From assembly GCA_016125155.1 (NCBI GenBank), contig WGMI01000024.1, positions 1 to 64,000 of the forward strand: a DNA stretch of 64,000 nucleotides, written 5' to 3'. Within the stretch, counting starts at the first letter, position 1, and each line of letters begins with the position of its first letter. The notes under the pieces are model-generated. The model saw only the letters and a list, made by a program, of their open reading frames with translations. It did not search any database and was not told the DNA's origin. Shown one piece after another: positions 17,080 to 26,920 of the stretch. Source of the DNA: a bacterium (GTDB lineage: Bacteria > Bacteroidota > Bacteroidia > Flavobacteriales > Schleiferiaceae). The translations under genes were made by a program, and so were the position numbers.

Positions 17080-18387
17080 TCAGCCCCCGAAATCGTCGAA
17101 GGCCACGTTTTCCGGGGGAACCCCCCATTCGTCGACCATTTTGAGTACCGCCGCATTCATCATAGGAGGCCCGCAGAAATAGAACTCGATGTCTTCTGGA
17201 GCCGAATGTTTGCTCAGGTAGTTGTCGATAAACGCTTGATGGACAAAACCAAGGAAACCATCCGCATTGCGGTCTTCGAGCCCTTCGGCCACCTTCCAGT
17301 TGTCTTCGGGCATGGGCTCGCTCAGCACCACATGGAAGCGGAAATTGGGAAACTGCTTTTCGATTTCCCGGAAGTGCTCCACATAGAACAATTCGCGCTT
17401 GGAGCGTCCTCCATACCAATAGCTCACCTTGCGACCGGTTCTCAACGTGTGGAACAGGTGGAAAATATGCGCGCGCAACGGGGCCATACCGGCACCCCCG
17501 CCCACATAGACCATTTCGTTTTGGGTATCCTTGATATGGAATTCTCCGTACGGACCCGATACCGTCACCTTGTCGCCCGGCTTGAGACCGAAGATGTACG
17601 AAGAGCACACCCCAGGGTTGACGTCCATCCAACCGTTCTTGGCGCGGTCCCAGGGCGGAGTGGCAATCCGGATGTTGAGCATCACAATATTGCCCTCGGC
17701 AGGGTGATTGGCCATCGAATAAGCACGGAACTGGGGCTCGTCGTTCTTCATGGTCAAGGCCCACAAATTGAACTTGTCCCAATCGGGTTTGAACTTATCG
17801 GGACCCGCCGGATCGTCCGGAGCCGGGCTGATGTCCATGTCTTTGAAGTTCACGGTAATCTTGGGTACATCGATCTGGATGTAGCCCCCCGCCTCGAAGT
17901 GCATGTTTTCGCCTTCGGGCAACCTCACGACAAACTCCTTAATAAACGTGGCCACGTTGTAGTTTGACACGACCTCGCACTCCCATTTCTTGATGCCGAA
18001 GATTTCTTCCGGCACCTTGATGGTCATGTCGTTCTTGATCTTGACCTGGCAACCCAAACGCCAGTTGTCCTGGATTTCCTTCCGGCTAAAGAAACCCGTT
18101 TCGGTGGGGAGAATGTCGCCTCCACCCTCCATCACCTGGCATTTGCACATGCCGCAGGTACCGCCCCCACCACAGGCCGAGGGCAAAAAGATCTTTTGGT
18201 TCGACAAGGTGCCCAAAATGGTACCGCCCGATTCTACCTCCACCAACTCCCCGTTGATGCTGAGTTTGACCGGACCCGAGGGACTCAGTTTGGCCTTGGC
18301 GGTGAGCAAGAGGCCCACGAGCAGCAAGATGACGGCAAAAAAGACGACAATGCTGACCAGGACAATCGAAGGGGCTGCAAGTAGCAT
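17080..18387 (-). CDS. nqrF: Na+-translocating NADH:quinone reductase subunit F
   Basis: 2Fe-2S motif [19 protein letters not shown] domain ([21 protein letters not shown]); order in operon. Confidence 0.96.
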   Translation of the reverse strand: MLLAAPSIVLVSIVVFFAVILLLVGLLLTAKAKLSPSGPVKLSINGELVEVESGGTILGTLSNQKIFLPSACGGGGTCGMCKCQVMEGGGDILPTETGFFSRKEIQDNWRLGCQVKIKNDMTIKVPEEIFGIKKWECEVVSNYNVATFIKEFVVRLPEGENMHFEAGGYIQIDVPKITVNFKDMDISPAPDDPAGPDKFKPDWDKFNLWALTMKNDEPQFRAYSMANHPAEGNIVMLNIRIATPPWDRAKNGWMDVNPGVCSSYIFGLKPGDKVTVSGPYGEFHIKDTQNEMVYVGGGAGMAPLRAHIFHLFHTLRTGRKVSYWYGGRSKRELFYVEHFREIEKQFPNFRFHVVLSEPMPEDNWKVAEGLEDRNADGFLGFVHQAFIDNYLSKHSAPEDIEFYFCGPPMMNAAVLKMVDEWGVPPENVAFDDFGG

Positions 18388-18395
18388 AGCGATGA

Positions 18396-19010
18396 TTAGA
18401 GTTTAATCCCCATAAAGCTCATGAAGGCCATCCCCATGAGACCGGTGAGAATAAAGGTGATGCCCAAACCGCGCAGAGGTGCGGGAACGTTGCTGTAGCG
18501 CATTTTTTCGCGGATGGCAGCAATGGCGACTATGGCGAGAAACCACCCCACTCCGCTGCCTACGGCATAGACCACGGATTCGGCCGTATTGTACTGACGC
18601 TCTTGCATAAACAAAGCCGCGCCCAAAATGGAGCAGTTTACGGCGATGAGCGGAAGGAAGATGCCCAAAGCACCATACAGCGCCGGAGCAAACTTCTCGA
18701 CAATCATCTCCACCAATTGGACCACCGATGCCACCACTGCGATAAACATGATAAAACTCAAGAAGCTCAAGTCGACCCCGGCAAAATCAGCACCCATCCA
18801 CGCCAAGGCGCCTGGTTGTAAAACATAGCGGTCGAGGAGTTGGTTCAGCGGGACCGTAACCGCGAGGACAAAAATGACCGCAGCACCCAATCCCACAGCG
18901 GTTTCTACCTTTTTGGACACCGCCAAATAAGAGCACATTCCGAGGAAGTAGGCGAAGATCATGTTCTCGACGAAGATGCTCTTCACAAAAAGGCTCAGCA
19001 GTTCTTGCAT
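18396..19010 (-). CDS. nqrE: Na+-translocating NADH:quinone reductase subunit E
   Basis: [35 protein letters not shown]; operon position. Confidence 0.96.
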   Translation of the reverse strand: MQELLSLFVKSIFVENMIFAYFLGMCSYLAVSKKVETAVGLGAAVIFVLAVTVPLNQLLDRYVLQPGALAWMGADFAGVDLSFLSFIMFIAVVASVVQLVEMIVEKFAPALYGALGIFLPLIAVNCSILGAALFMQERQYNTAESVVYAVGSGVGWFLAIVAIAAIREKMRYSNVPAPLRGLGITFILTGLMGMAFMSFMGIKL

Positions 19011-19014
19011 GGCG

Positions 19015-19692
19015 TTAGGCGTTTTCGATGAGTTTGGTGTTCTTGGCGCGTTGCAGCCAAATGATCAGTCCTACGGTAATCAATGCCATGGGAGGCAAGA
19101 GCATCATGCCGTTGTTGGCATAAAACCCACCATTGGCGATGTACCAGGAATCGGGAATAATCTTGTAGCCGAACAAAGCGCCGCTCCCGAACAGCTCGCG
19201 GAAAAAGGCCACCGCCACCAAAATCGCCGCATAGCCCAGGCCGTTGCCGATGCCATCGAGAAACGACTTCCAAGGGGTATTGGCCAGGGCAAAGGCCTCG
19301 AGACGGCCCATCACAATGCAGTTGGTGATGATGAGCCCCACAAACACCGAGAGTTGCTTGCTGACGTCGTAGACAAATGCCTTGAGCACCTGGTCCACCA
19401 AAATGACCAAGGCAGCTACCACTACCAGTTGTACAATGATGCGAATCCGCGACGGAATAAAATTCCGCATCAACGATACGATCACATTGCCCAACGCCAG
19501 AACCGCAATGACACTGATCGACATCACAATGGCCGGCTTGAGTTGAACGGTGATGGCGAGGGCCGAACAGATGCCCAACACCTGTACCGTAATCGGGTTG
19601 TTGTCGTTGAGCGGATCGGTGAGCAGTTTGCGGTTCTTCTTGCTGAAGAGCGGCTCGCTGACTTTTTCGATGGTTTGCACTTCTTGACTCAT
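19015..19692 (-). CDS. nqrD: Na+-translocating NADH:quinone reductase subunit D
   Basis: [41 protein letters not shown]; operon position. Confidence 0.96.
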   Translation of the reverse strand: MSQEVQTIEKVSEPLFSKKNRKLLTDPLNDNNPITVQVLGICSALAITVQLKPAIVMSISVIAVLALGNVIVSLMRNFIPSRIRIIVQLVVVAALVILVDQVLKAFVYDVSKQLSVFVGLIITNCIVMGRLEAFALANTPWKSFLDGIGNGLGYAAILVAVAFFRELFGSGALFGYKIIPDSWYIANGGFYANNGMMLLPPMALITVGLIIWLQRAKNTKLIENA

Positions 19693-19701
19693 GGGGATCG
19701 T

Positions 19702-20469
19702 TTAGAATTGAATGGCCGCTACGGTCGCGCTGTCTATTGCGGTGCGAACGGTATCGACAACCGGAGCCGATTTGGGGGCGGCCGACGTCATAAAGTAGGC
19801 ATGGTAGGCCGAAAGGCAGTCTTTCAACATCGCATCAACGCCGTTGGACGTAATGGTGCCTCCGGAGATGCCATCGACCACGTACTCACCCGTTCCTTTT
19901 CCGGGTTTTTGAACGGTCAAAGCAACAGATTCACCACTGTACACTTTTTTCTCGGGGAACTGCGCTTGCCAGGCAACAGTACTGATTTCCGCACCCAACC
20001 CGGGCGTTTCGCTCTTGTGGTCGAACGTGGCTCCATACACCGTATTCCCATCGGATGCCAAGGCCATATAGCCCCAAATCGGACCCCACAGCCCCTTGCC
20101 GCGCATGGGAACGATGTAAAACGACTTGCCCTCCACAAGGGCCTTAAACAGCGGGTAGCGCCGCTCTTCCGCCGATTTTTTCAACTCTTCGGCCAAATCG
20201 AGCACAAAGGCACACTCTTTGGCACTGTCGACCACCATGCCTTTTTGAAGCACCACCTCAGACTGGATGTACTCTTCATAGGCTGCGCCCGCTTCGTCGC
20301 GCTCTACGGCGACCCCGATCGAACTCAGAATGCTCTGCTTCTTTTCGAGCACCACATTGGCATCTTGCTTCGATTTCAAACTCGTCGCGGCCACCGAGAG
20401 AATGGCGGCCACAATGATCACCATGCCCGAAGCAAAGGCAAAAGTGTATCCGTTGCTGTTGATGTTCAT
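19702..20469 (-). CDS. nqrC: Na+-translocating NADH:quinone reductase subunit C
   Basis: GKGLWGPIWGYMAL, ETPGLGAEI, flavinylation-type motif SGGTITSNGV; start MNINSNGYTF. Confidence 0.95.
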   Translation of the reverse strand: MNINSNGYTFAFASGMVIIVAAILSVAATSLKSKQDANVVLEKKQSILSSIGVAVERDEAGAAYEEYIQSEVVLQKGMVVDSAKECAFVLDLAEELKKSAEERRYPLFKALVEGKSFYIVPMRGKGLWGPIWGYMALASDGNTVYGATFDHKSETPGLGAEISTVAWQAQFPEKKVYSGESVALTVQKPGKGTGEYVVDGISGGTITSNGVDAMLKDCLSAYHAYFMTSAAPKSAPVVDTVRTAIDSATVAAIQF

Positions 20470-20479
20470 AGGGGGGAAA

Positions 20480-21679
20480 TCAGGCTTTGGCAGGAACAGG
20501 TTGAACGCGCTTGAGGCGCTTGCGGACATTGGCCTCGATCACATAATGGTCAATGAGGGGGGCGAAGACGTTCATGAGCAAAATGGCGAGCATCATGCCC
20601 TCTGGATAGGCCGGGTTGAACACCCGAATCATGATTCCAAAAAAGCCGATCAAAAACCCGTACCAGAGCTTGCCTGTATTGGTCTGGGCCCCACTAACCG
20701 GGTCGGTGGCCATAAACACAGTGGCAAACGCCCAGCTTCCGATTATGAGGTGCTGCCAGAACGGGATGCCGAGGTATCCCTGCATTTCGGGCGAAGGCAC
20801 AATACCACTAAAGGCGTTGAATATGAGACCCATACTCAAAGCGCCCAACGCCGACATCAACATGATGCGCCAACTGGCAATGCCCGTCCACAACAAAATG
20901 AACGCCCCAATGGCCACAGCAATTTTCGACGTTTCTCCAATCGAGCCGGGGATGGTACCGATGACCATTTCAGCCATGCTCCAATCGGCATATCCCACAC
21001 CTGCTTTGCCGGTTACCGCGAGGTTGCCGAGAATGGTCGAACCCGAGTAGCCATCGACCACGGTTCCCCCCGAAGTATTGACCCATACTTTGTCTCCGCT
21101 CATCCAACTCGGATACGCAAAAAAGGCAAAGGCCCGGGCGGTAAGCGCAGGGTTCAGGATGTTCATGCCCGTACCCCCGAACACTTCTTTGCCGATTACG
21201 ACCGCAAACACGGTCGATACGGCGACCATCCACAAGGGAATGTCGACGGGCATAATCAACGGAATCAACATCCCGCTCACGAGATAGCCTTCGTTGATCG
21301 AGTGCTTTTTGACGATGGCAAAGGCAAATTCGATGCCCAAGCCCACGGCGTAGCTGACCACCACCATGGGCATCACCTTGAGCGCCCCGAACAGGAACAT
21401 GTCCAAAAAGGCGGCATCGGGCTGTCCCAGCGCCCGGAAGTGCTGCAATCCGACGTTGTACATCCCGAAGAGCAAGCAGGGAATCATGGCGAAAATCACC
21501 GTGACCATGGTGCGCTTCAAGTCGATGGCATCGCGGACGTGGGCTCCGCTGTGGGCCGTATGACCGGGCACAAAAGCGAAGGTTTCGAAGGCGTCGTAGG
21601 CCGGGTAAAACTTCTCCCATTTTCCACCTTTTTCAAAGTGCGGACGGACGGAGTCGAAGAAGGAACGGGCTGCTTTCAT
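20480..21679 (-). CDS. nqrB: Na+-translocating NADH:quinone reductase subunit B
   Basis: AHSGAHVRDAIDLKRTM, ILNPALTARAFAFFAYP, flavinylation-type motif DGYSGSTILGN. Confidence 0.96.
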   Translation of the reverse strand: MKAARSFFDSVRPHFEKGGKWEKFYPAYDAFETFAFVPGHTAHSGAHVRDAIDLKRTMVTVIFAMIPCLLFGMYNVGLQHFRALGQPDAAFLDMFLFGALKVMPMVVVSYAVGLGIEFAFAIVKKHSINEGYLVSGMLIPLIMPVDIPLWMVAVSTVFAVVIGKEVFGGTGMNILNPALTARAFAFFAYPSWMSGDKVWVNTSGGTVVDGYSGSTILGNLAVTGKAGVGYADWSMAEMVIGTIPGSIGETSKIAVAIGAFILLWTGIASWRIMLMSALGALSMGLIFNAFSGIVPSPEMQGYLGIPFWQHLIIGSWAFATVFMATDPVSGAQTNTGKLWYGFLIGFFGIMIRVFNPAYPEGMMLAILLMNVFAPLIDHYVIEANVRKRLKRVQPVPAKA

Positions 21680-21715
21680 AGGGCGTTTAACTCGGGGGAA
21701 TTCAAGCGCTGTGTC

Positions 21716-23065
21716 TTACATCATCTCTTTGCGCACCAGGTCGAGACCGTGGCGAACGGTTTCCTGGAGCGGCAACTTGGAGGTGCAGACGACTTCGCAG
21801 AGCGCAAAGTCTTCTTCGGCCACCTCGTAAATGCCGAGTCGTTCCATGCGGTCGATGTCTTCGGCCATAATGGCCTTGATCAAGGGCACGGGATAGAGGT
21901 CGAAGGGGAAGACCTTTTCGTATTCGCCGCTCACGACAAAGGCGCGCTCTTCACCGTGCATATTGGTGTCAAGTTCGTATTCCTTGTTGGGGTTGAGCCA
22001 GGCAAACAAGGTTCGTGAAATGCTGAACTTTTTGGGATCCAACGACAACCATCCGAAGAACTCGGGCTGATCGCCTTCGGGAATAACGGTGACCTGGGCG
22101 TGGTAGGTCCCGAGAAAGCCTTCCGAGCCAGCCTTGCGCCCCGTCAAAACATCTCCGCTGATGACCCGCTGCTTGCCGGGCTTCAGGTTGTTGTGGAGGA
22201 GTGGGAGGAGCTGAGCCCCGATGCGGGCTTTGACGTAGTGCGGCTTGTCGACCCCTGAACCGCAGACCGCCGCGGTGCGCTCAGTTTCGTACCGGTGCTC
22301 GTTGGCCAGGCGACCGATGAGCACAACGTCCTGAGGCTGAACATACCAAACAACTTCTCCCTTGTTGAGTGGATCGAGGTGGTGGATCTGCACCCCGATG
22401 TTGGATGCCGGATGCGGTCCAAAAAACCGATTGACCTCCACCCCTTTGGTTTCCGAGATAAATCGGGGGGTAGCCTCAGAACCGTCAACGTTCAAGTGGA
22501 TTTTACCCGGGGTTAGTTTCTTGAGAACCTCCACCCCTGCGGCAAAGAGCCCCTCCATACTATGGAGGGCAAACTCCAAATCGGCCGCCAAAGGGGCCGA
22601 GTTGAAGCAGGAAATGTGGATCGATTTGGGCGTCTGGGCGGGGTCTGCCACCACCGCATAGGGCCGCTGGCGCACAAAAGGCCACGCCCCACAGGCCATG
22701 AGCCACTGCTGGACCTCTTCTTTTTTGCCTTGAGCGGGCCAGTTCGGAACCTCTTCATATTTCTGCTCGGAATCCGGCAGAATGCGCACGGCTTCGATGA
22801 TCCGCTTGGGACCTCGATCGATGGATGCCACTTCTCCGCTGACCGGGGCGCAATAGACAATGCGCTCGTCGCGTTTGTCGCAAAACACGGGCTGACCCGC
22901 GCGAACTTCGTCTCCTTCTTTGACCAACATCTTCGGGGTGAGTCCCGGAAAGTCGATCGGAAGAAGGGCATAGACGGAGGGAGCGCCGATGGAGTGGATC
23001 TGCTTCTCTGCTTTCCCCTTGAGCTTGAGGTTCAAACCGCGCTTGATGCGGACTTCTTTGGACAT
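21716..23065 (-). CDS. nqrA: Na+-translocating NADH:quinone reductase subunit A
   Basis: MSKEVRIKRGLNLKLKGKAEK, DFPGLTPKMLVKEGDEVRAGQPVF; first gene of the operon. Confidence 0.95.
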   Translation of the reverse strand: MSKEVRIKRGLNLKLKGKAEKQIHSIGAPSVYALLPIDFPGLTPKMLVKEGDEVRAGQPVFCDKRDERIVYCAPVSGEVASIDRGPKRIIEAVRILPDSEQKYEEVPNWPAQGKKEEVQQWLMACGAWPFVRQRPYAVVADPAQTPKSIHISCFNSAPLAADLEFALHSMEGLFAAGVEVLKKLTPGKIHLNVDGSEATPRFISETKGVEVNRFFGPHPASNIGVQIHHLDPLNKGEVVWYVQPQDVVLIGRLANEHRYETERTAAVCGSGVDKPHYVKARIGAQLLPLLHNNLKPGKQRVISGDVLTGRKAGSEGFLGTYHAQVTVIPEGDQPEFFGWLSLDPKKFSISRTLFAWLNPNKEYELDTNMHGEERAFVVSGEYEKVFPFDLYPVPLIKAIMAEDIDRMERLGIYEVAEEDFALCEVVCTSKLPLQETVRHGLDLVRKEMM

Positions 23066-23171
23066 GGTGTGGAAATCCAGATTTTTCGGGGCCAAAAGTA
23101 GACATTTGTACGGCTACACTTGCCCACGGCTTGGCAAAATAAACAACCCATCTAAGGCCGCAAACCAAACC

Positions 23172-24506
23172 ATGAGCACTCTTTTTGCGCTGAACTGTCA
23201 ACAATTTTGGATTCAGAAGGGTTCACGGGGGCTTTTGTTTTTTGGGATGGCCCTCTTCGGGCAAGAAACGGCACGGGCTCAATACGCCGATCGCTGGGAC
23301 GACATCGCGCTGCGCTACGAAGACCACGTCTACGATCCCGACATCCACACTGTCTTGCTTCACCCCGTGGGCAACGAACTCGGCTTTCCCGCCCTGCCCT
23401 TGGGCCGGGGGGAACAATTGGAACTGCGCTTTGACGATTTGAGCTCGGGCGGTGGGCAGTGGAACTACACCTTTGTGCATTGCAACGCCAAATGGGAGCC
23501 CTCCGATCTGCAGGTTTCCCAATACCTCAGCGGCTACCGCAGCCAGTTTATCTCAGACATCCGCTATTCGTTCAACACATTCGTACCGTATTCGCACTAC
23601 CGGTTGCGCTTTCCCAATCGCGACATGAATTTGCTGCTCTCGGGCAACTATGTGTTGATTGTATACGATCAAAGCCCCGACCAACCCCTGTTGACGCGGC
23701 GTTTTATGGTCTACGAAGACTTGGCCACGTTTTCCGGTCGGGTAACGCGTTCGGCCAAGGTCGACTGGATCGACACCCACCACGAGGTCGACTTTGCACT
23801 TCAGCACGCCCAATATCCTATTCCCCAGCCCTTTGAGGATCTCGATGTCTTCGTGCTCCAAAACGGTCGCTGGGACAATGCCATAGCCGGTCTCAAGCCG
23901 CGCTTTGTCCGCAACCTGGTCCTCGACTACAACTACGACGGTCCGAACAACTTTCCTGCGGGCAACGAATGGCGCAACTTCGATACCAAAAATGACCAAT
24001 CGCTCTCGCTCAACGTGCGCCGTATCGAATTAAAGGATGTATTCACCTTTTATTTGTCCGAGGACGTACCCCGGAACATCGGCGTGTACTCGTTTTTGGA
24101 CGACATCGATGGAAGGAGGGTGGTGCGCAAATCGGGCTCGAGCGATCCCCATATCGAAGCCGATTATGCCTGGGTCGATTTCGCGCTCCGGCCCCAAGTC
24201 AATTGGACAGGCGGGTCGATCTACGTCTATGGTGCCTTGAGCGATTGGATGCTCGACGAACGGTTTCGCCTTGAATTCGACCCTAAAAATGGGCTGTATC
24301 GGGCCAAGATTCTGCTGAAACAGGGATACTGTGATTATCAATACGCCGTGGCTGGGGCGGGACCCGGGGCTTCTACTTCCGAAATTGAAGGCGATCGCTG
24401 GGAGACCCGCAACAGCTATCAGTTGCTGGCTTATTACCGCGAAGTGGGTTTGCGTTACGATCGTCTGATCGCGTTCAGTCAATGGAGCAGTGCCGTTGGA
24501 CTTTGA
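23172..24506 (+). CDS. DUF5103-like protein (type IX secretion system plug-type protein)
   Basis: YEDHVYDPDIHTVLLHPVGNELGFPALPLGRGEQLELRFDDLSSGGGQWNYTFVHCNAKWEPSDLQVSQYLSGY matches my recollection of the family. Confidence 0.8.
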   Translation: MSTLFALNCQQFWIQKGSRGLLFFGMALFGQETARAQYADRWDDIALRYEDHVYDPDIHTVLLHPVGNELGFPALPLGRGEQLELRFDDLSSGGGQWNYTFVHCNAKWEPSDLQVSQYLSGYRSQFISDIRYSFNTFVPYSHYRLRFPNRDMNLLLSGNYVLIVYDQSPDQPLLTRRFMVYEDLATFSGRVTRSAKVDWIDTHHEVDFALQHAQYPIPQPFEDLDVFVLQNGRWDNAIAGLKPRFVRNLVLDYNYDGPNNFPAGNEWRNFDTKNDQSLSLNVRRIELKDVFTFYLSEDVPRNIGVYSFLDDIDGRRVVRKSGSSDPHIEADYAWVDFALRPQVNWTGGSIYVYGALSDWMLDERFRLEFDPKNGLYRAKILLKQGYCDYQYAVAGAGPGASTSEIEGDRWETRNSYQLLAYYREVGLRYDRLIAFSQWSSAVGL

Positions 24507-24540
24507 AATGCCTTTCACAGGACTTTAAAGTGCTTTTCCC

Positions 24541-25542
24541 GTGATCGAGGAGACCGAAGAAACCGATCATCTGTCCGAGCTCCCCTTGGGGGAAGAGCCC
24601 GAGGCGCCCAAAGCCGATGAGACGGGAACCGAGTCTCAATCGTCCCACCCTTGCCTCGATTGCGGATTTGTGCTCGAATGGGAGCGCTTTTGCCCGAATT
24701 GCGGGCAGGCAACACCCATCCGACGCCTGACGCTCAGGGAGTTTCTGTACGAAACCCTGGCCAACTTCTTCGCCTTCGACGGGCGCTGGTGGCTTACCGT
24801 ACAAACCCTGGTACTGCGCCCCGGAAAACTCGCGAGGGAATACGTCGACGGGCGCCGAACGCGCTACGCCCCTCCGCTTCGGGTGTTTCTATGGAGCGTG
24901 ATTCTCGCCCTTTTGCTCGACGATTCTCGCTTTGTCGTTAGCCCTGCGAACGAAGGTGCCCAAGGGTTTATGGAGGGGATGCAAGGCGACTCTCTGGACC
25001 CATCACTCGAAACCGATACCCTCGATTTACCCAGCCATGCCATGGCCAATCCTACCCTGGATCCCATGTCCGGGCTCAAGAGATTGGGCAAAGAGGCCAG
25101 CTGGTGGAACCAACGTTCTTATGTGTTTTTTCAAAATCTTCAAAAACAAGGAGGAGACGGATTCTCCCAGTTCATCAAACGGAATCTGGTGCCCATGCTT
25201 TTGCTGTTCGTTCCATTCTTGGCCCTTTGGCTAAAATTGTTGTACTGGCGACACCCCATTTATTTTCTAGAGCATTCCACCTTTGTGTTTTACGCCCATT
25301 CGCTGCTCTTTCTGGCGCTCTGCATCGCTGAAATTGTACACAGGCTCAGTGGATGGGATGGGGCGGAGCTTTTCTTTTTCCTGTACCTCGGTCATTTGTA
25401 CCTTTCGTTTCGAGGATTCTACGGTCAATCCTGGGGCAGGAGCGCTGTTAAAATGGTCCTGAGCTCGGTGGGATTTGTGGTTTTGGTGGTTTTGTTCTTC
25501 ATTGGAGGCCTGATCGCCTCCGCTATTAGCATGAGTTTGTGA
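24541..25542 (+). CDS. DUF3667-like membrane protein with N-terminal zinc ribbon
   Basis: CLDCGFVLEWERFCPNCGQ zinc ribbon, RLTLREFLYETLANFFAFDGRWWLTVQTLVLRPGKLAREYVDGRRTRYAPPLRVFLW, then TM segments. Confidence 0.75.
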   Translation: MIEETEETDHLSELPLGEEPEAPKADETGTESQSSHPCLDCGFVLEWERFCPNCGQATPIRRLTLREFLYETLANFFAFDGRWWLTVQTLVLRPGKLAREYVDGRRTRYAPPLRVFLWSVILALLLDDSRFVVSPANEGAQGFMEGMQGDSLDPSLETDTLDLPSHAMANPTLDPMSGLKRLGKEASWWNQRSYVFFQNLQKQGGDGFSQFIKRNLVPMLLLFVPFLALWLKLLYWRHPIYFLEHSTFVFYAHSLLFLALCIAEIVHRLSGWDGAELFFFLYLGHLYLSFRGFYGQSWGRSAVKMVLSSVGFVVLVVLFFIGGLIASAISMSL

Positions 25543-25949
25543 AATACACCTCTGTTGCCACATCGGGAATACGCCTCAGCGTAGAAACCTTCGACCGGGG
25601 AATCCGGCAGTCGGATTCCGAAGGAATGGCGTGCGATTTTGGCTACCGCATCGAGATGGAAAACCTTCGGGACGAGCCCGTGCGGCTTGTGCGCAGGCAC
25701 TGGACCATATTCGATTCCCTGGCTCCACGGCATAGGGTGAGCGGAGAAGGGGTGGTGGGAGAAAAGCCCATTTTGCGCCCTTTTGAGCGCTACAGCTACA
25801 CCAGTGGATGCCGATTGGTGTCGGGCATTGGGTCGATGGAAGGCCACTATGTCTTTGTGTGCGTCGAAGAAGACGGACGACCTACTGGCGCTCCCTTTTC
25901 GGCGGACATTCCCCGATTTCAGTTGTTTTCGGCTGTATTGTGGAATTGA
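25539..25949 (+). CDS. apaG: ApaG domain protein
   Basis: FGYRIEMENLRDEPVRLVRRHWTIFDS...VVGEKPILRPFERYSYTSGCRL...GSMEGHYVF. Confidence 0.93.
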   Translation: MKYTSVATSGIRLSVETFDRGIRQSDSEGMACDFGYRIEMENLRDEPVRLVRRHWTIFDSLAPRHRVSGEGVVGEKPILRPFERYSYTSGCRLVSGIGSMEGHYVFVCVEEDGRPTGAPFSADIPRFQLFSAVLWN

Positions 25950-26902
25950 GCCGTTTGGGCACCGATCTGGACCGGGCGGTGCGCGCCATCCAAGAGGGAA
26001 AGTTGGTGGGTATGCCCACCGAGACAGTCTATGGACTGGCCGCCAACGCTTTCGACGAAGCGGCGGTAGAACGGATTTTCCGGGCCAAAGGGCGTCCGGC
26101 ATTTGACCCGCTGATTGTCCATACGCCTTCAATCGAAGGTGCCGAGCCGGCAATAGCCCATTGGCCGGAATCGGCTTTGAAGTTGGCCGAGCGCTTTTGG
26201 CCAGGCCCGCTTACCCTATTGCTCCCCAAAAGCCCGAACCTGCCTGATTTGGTCACCTCGGGTTTGCCCCAGGTGGGTTTGCGCTGTCCCAATCACCCGT
26301 TGGCCTTGGCTCTGCTGGAGGCCTCGGGGTGTTTGCTCGCAGCACCCAGCGCCAATCGCTTTGGACGCACCAGCCCCACGCGACCGGAAGAAGTGCTCGA
26401 CGAATTGGGAAACGAGGTGGACTATGTACTCGATGGAGGGCCTTGTGCGGTGGGAATCGAATCGACGGTGCTCGAAATCGACCCGGACGGCTCGGCTCGG
26501 GTATTGAGGCTGGGTGGGTTGCCGGTCGAAGCCCTCGAAGAAGCTTTGGGAAGTGCAGTACCCAGCCAGCTGTCGAGCTCTCGACCCTCGGCCCCAGGGA
26601 TGCTCTACGCGCATTATTCTCCGGGCATTCCCGTGCGTTTGATGCGACCCGAAGACGATCCGGATTTTGAAGAACCCAGCGGATTTATTGCCTACCAAAA
26701 CCCCAGCGCCCGTGTGCGTGCCACCCATACGCGCATTTTGAGTCCAGATGGCTCGCTCGAACGGGCCGCCTCAGGGTTGTTTCGCGCGTTGCGGGAACTC
26801 GGACAGCATCCACTCCGCGTCATTTATGCCGATACTTTGCCCGATTGGGGGTTGGGGCCAGCCATCAACGACCGGCTTCGGAGGGCAGCGGCGGCTCGCT
26901 AG
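25946..26902 (+). CDS. L-threonylcarbamoyladenylate synthase (Sua5/YwlC type)
   Basis: GKLVGMPTETVYGLAANAFDEAAVERIFRAKGRPAFDPLIVH; SANRFGRTSPT; C-terminal Sua5 domain (APGMLYAHYSP); TTG start assumed. Confidence 0.92.
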   Translation: MSRLGTDLDRAVRAIQEGKLVGMPTETVYGLAANAFDEAAVERIFRAKGRPAFDPLIVHTPSIEGAEPAIAHWPESALKLAERFWPGPLTLLLPKSPNLPDLVTSGLPQVGLRCPNHPLALALLEASGCLLAAPSANRFGRTSPTRPEEVLDELGNEVDYVLDGGPCAVGIESTVLEIDPDGSARVLRLGGLPVEALEEALGSAVPSQLSSSRPSAPGMLYAHYSPGIPVRLMRPEDDPDFEEPSGFIAYQNPSARVRATHTRILSPDGSLERAASGLFRALRELGQHPLRVIYADTLPDWGLGPAINDRLRRAAAAR

Positions 26903-26920
26903 CCAAGACGGGAGTCTAGG

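Noticed and set aside
20330-22018. 562-aa plus-strand ORF antisense to nqrB/nqrC (and similar 517-aa ORF at 18961-20514)
   Set aside because: His/Gln/Arg-rich, no motifs, exactly antisense to well-supported nqr genes; codon-bias artefact
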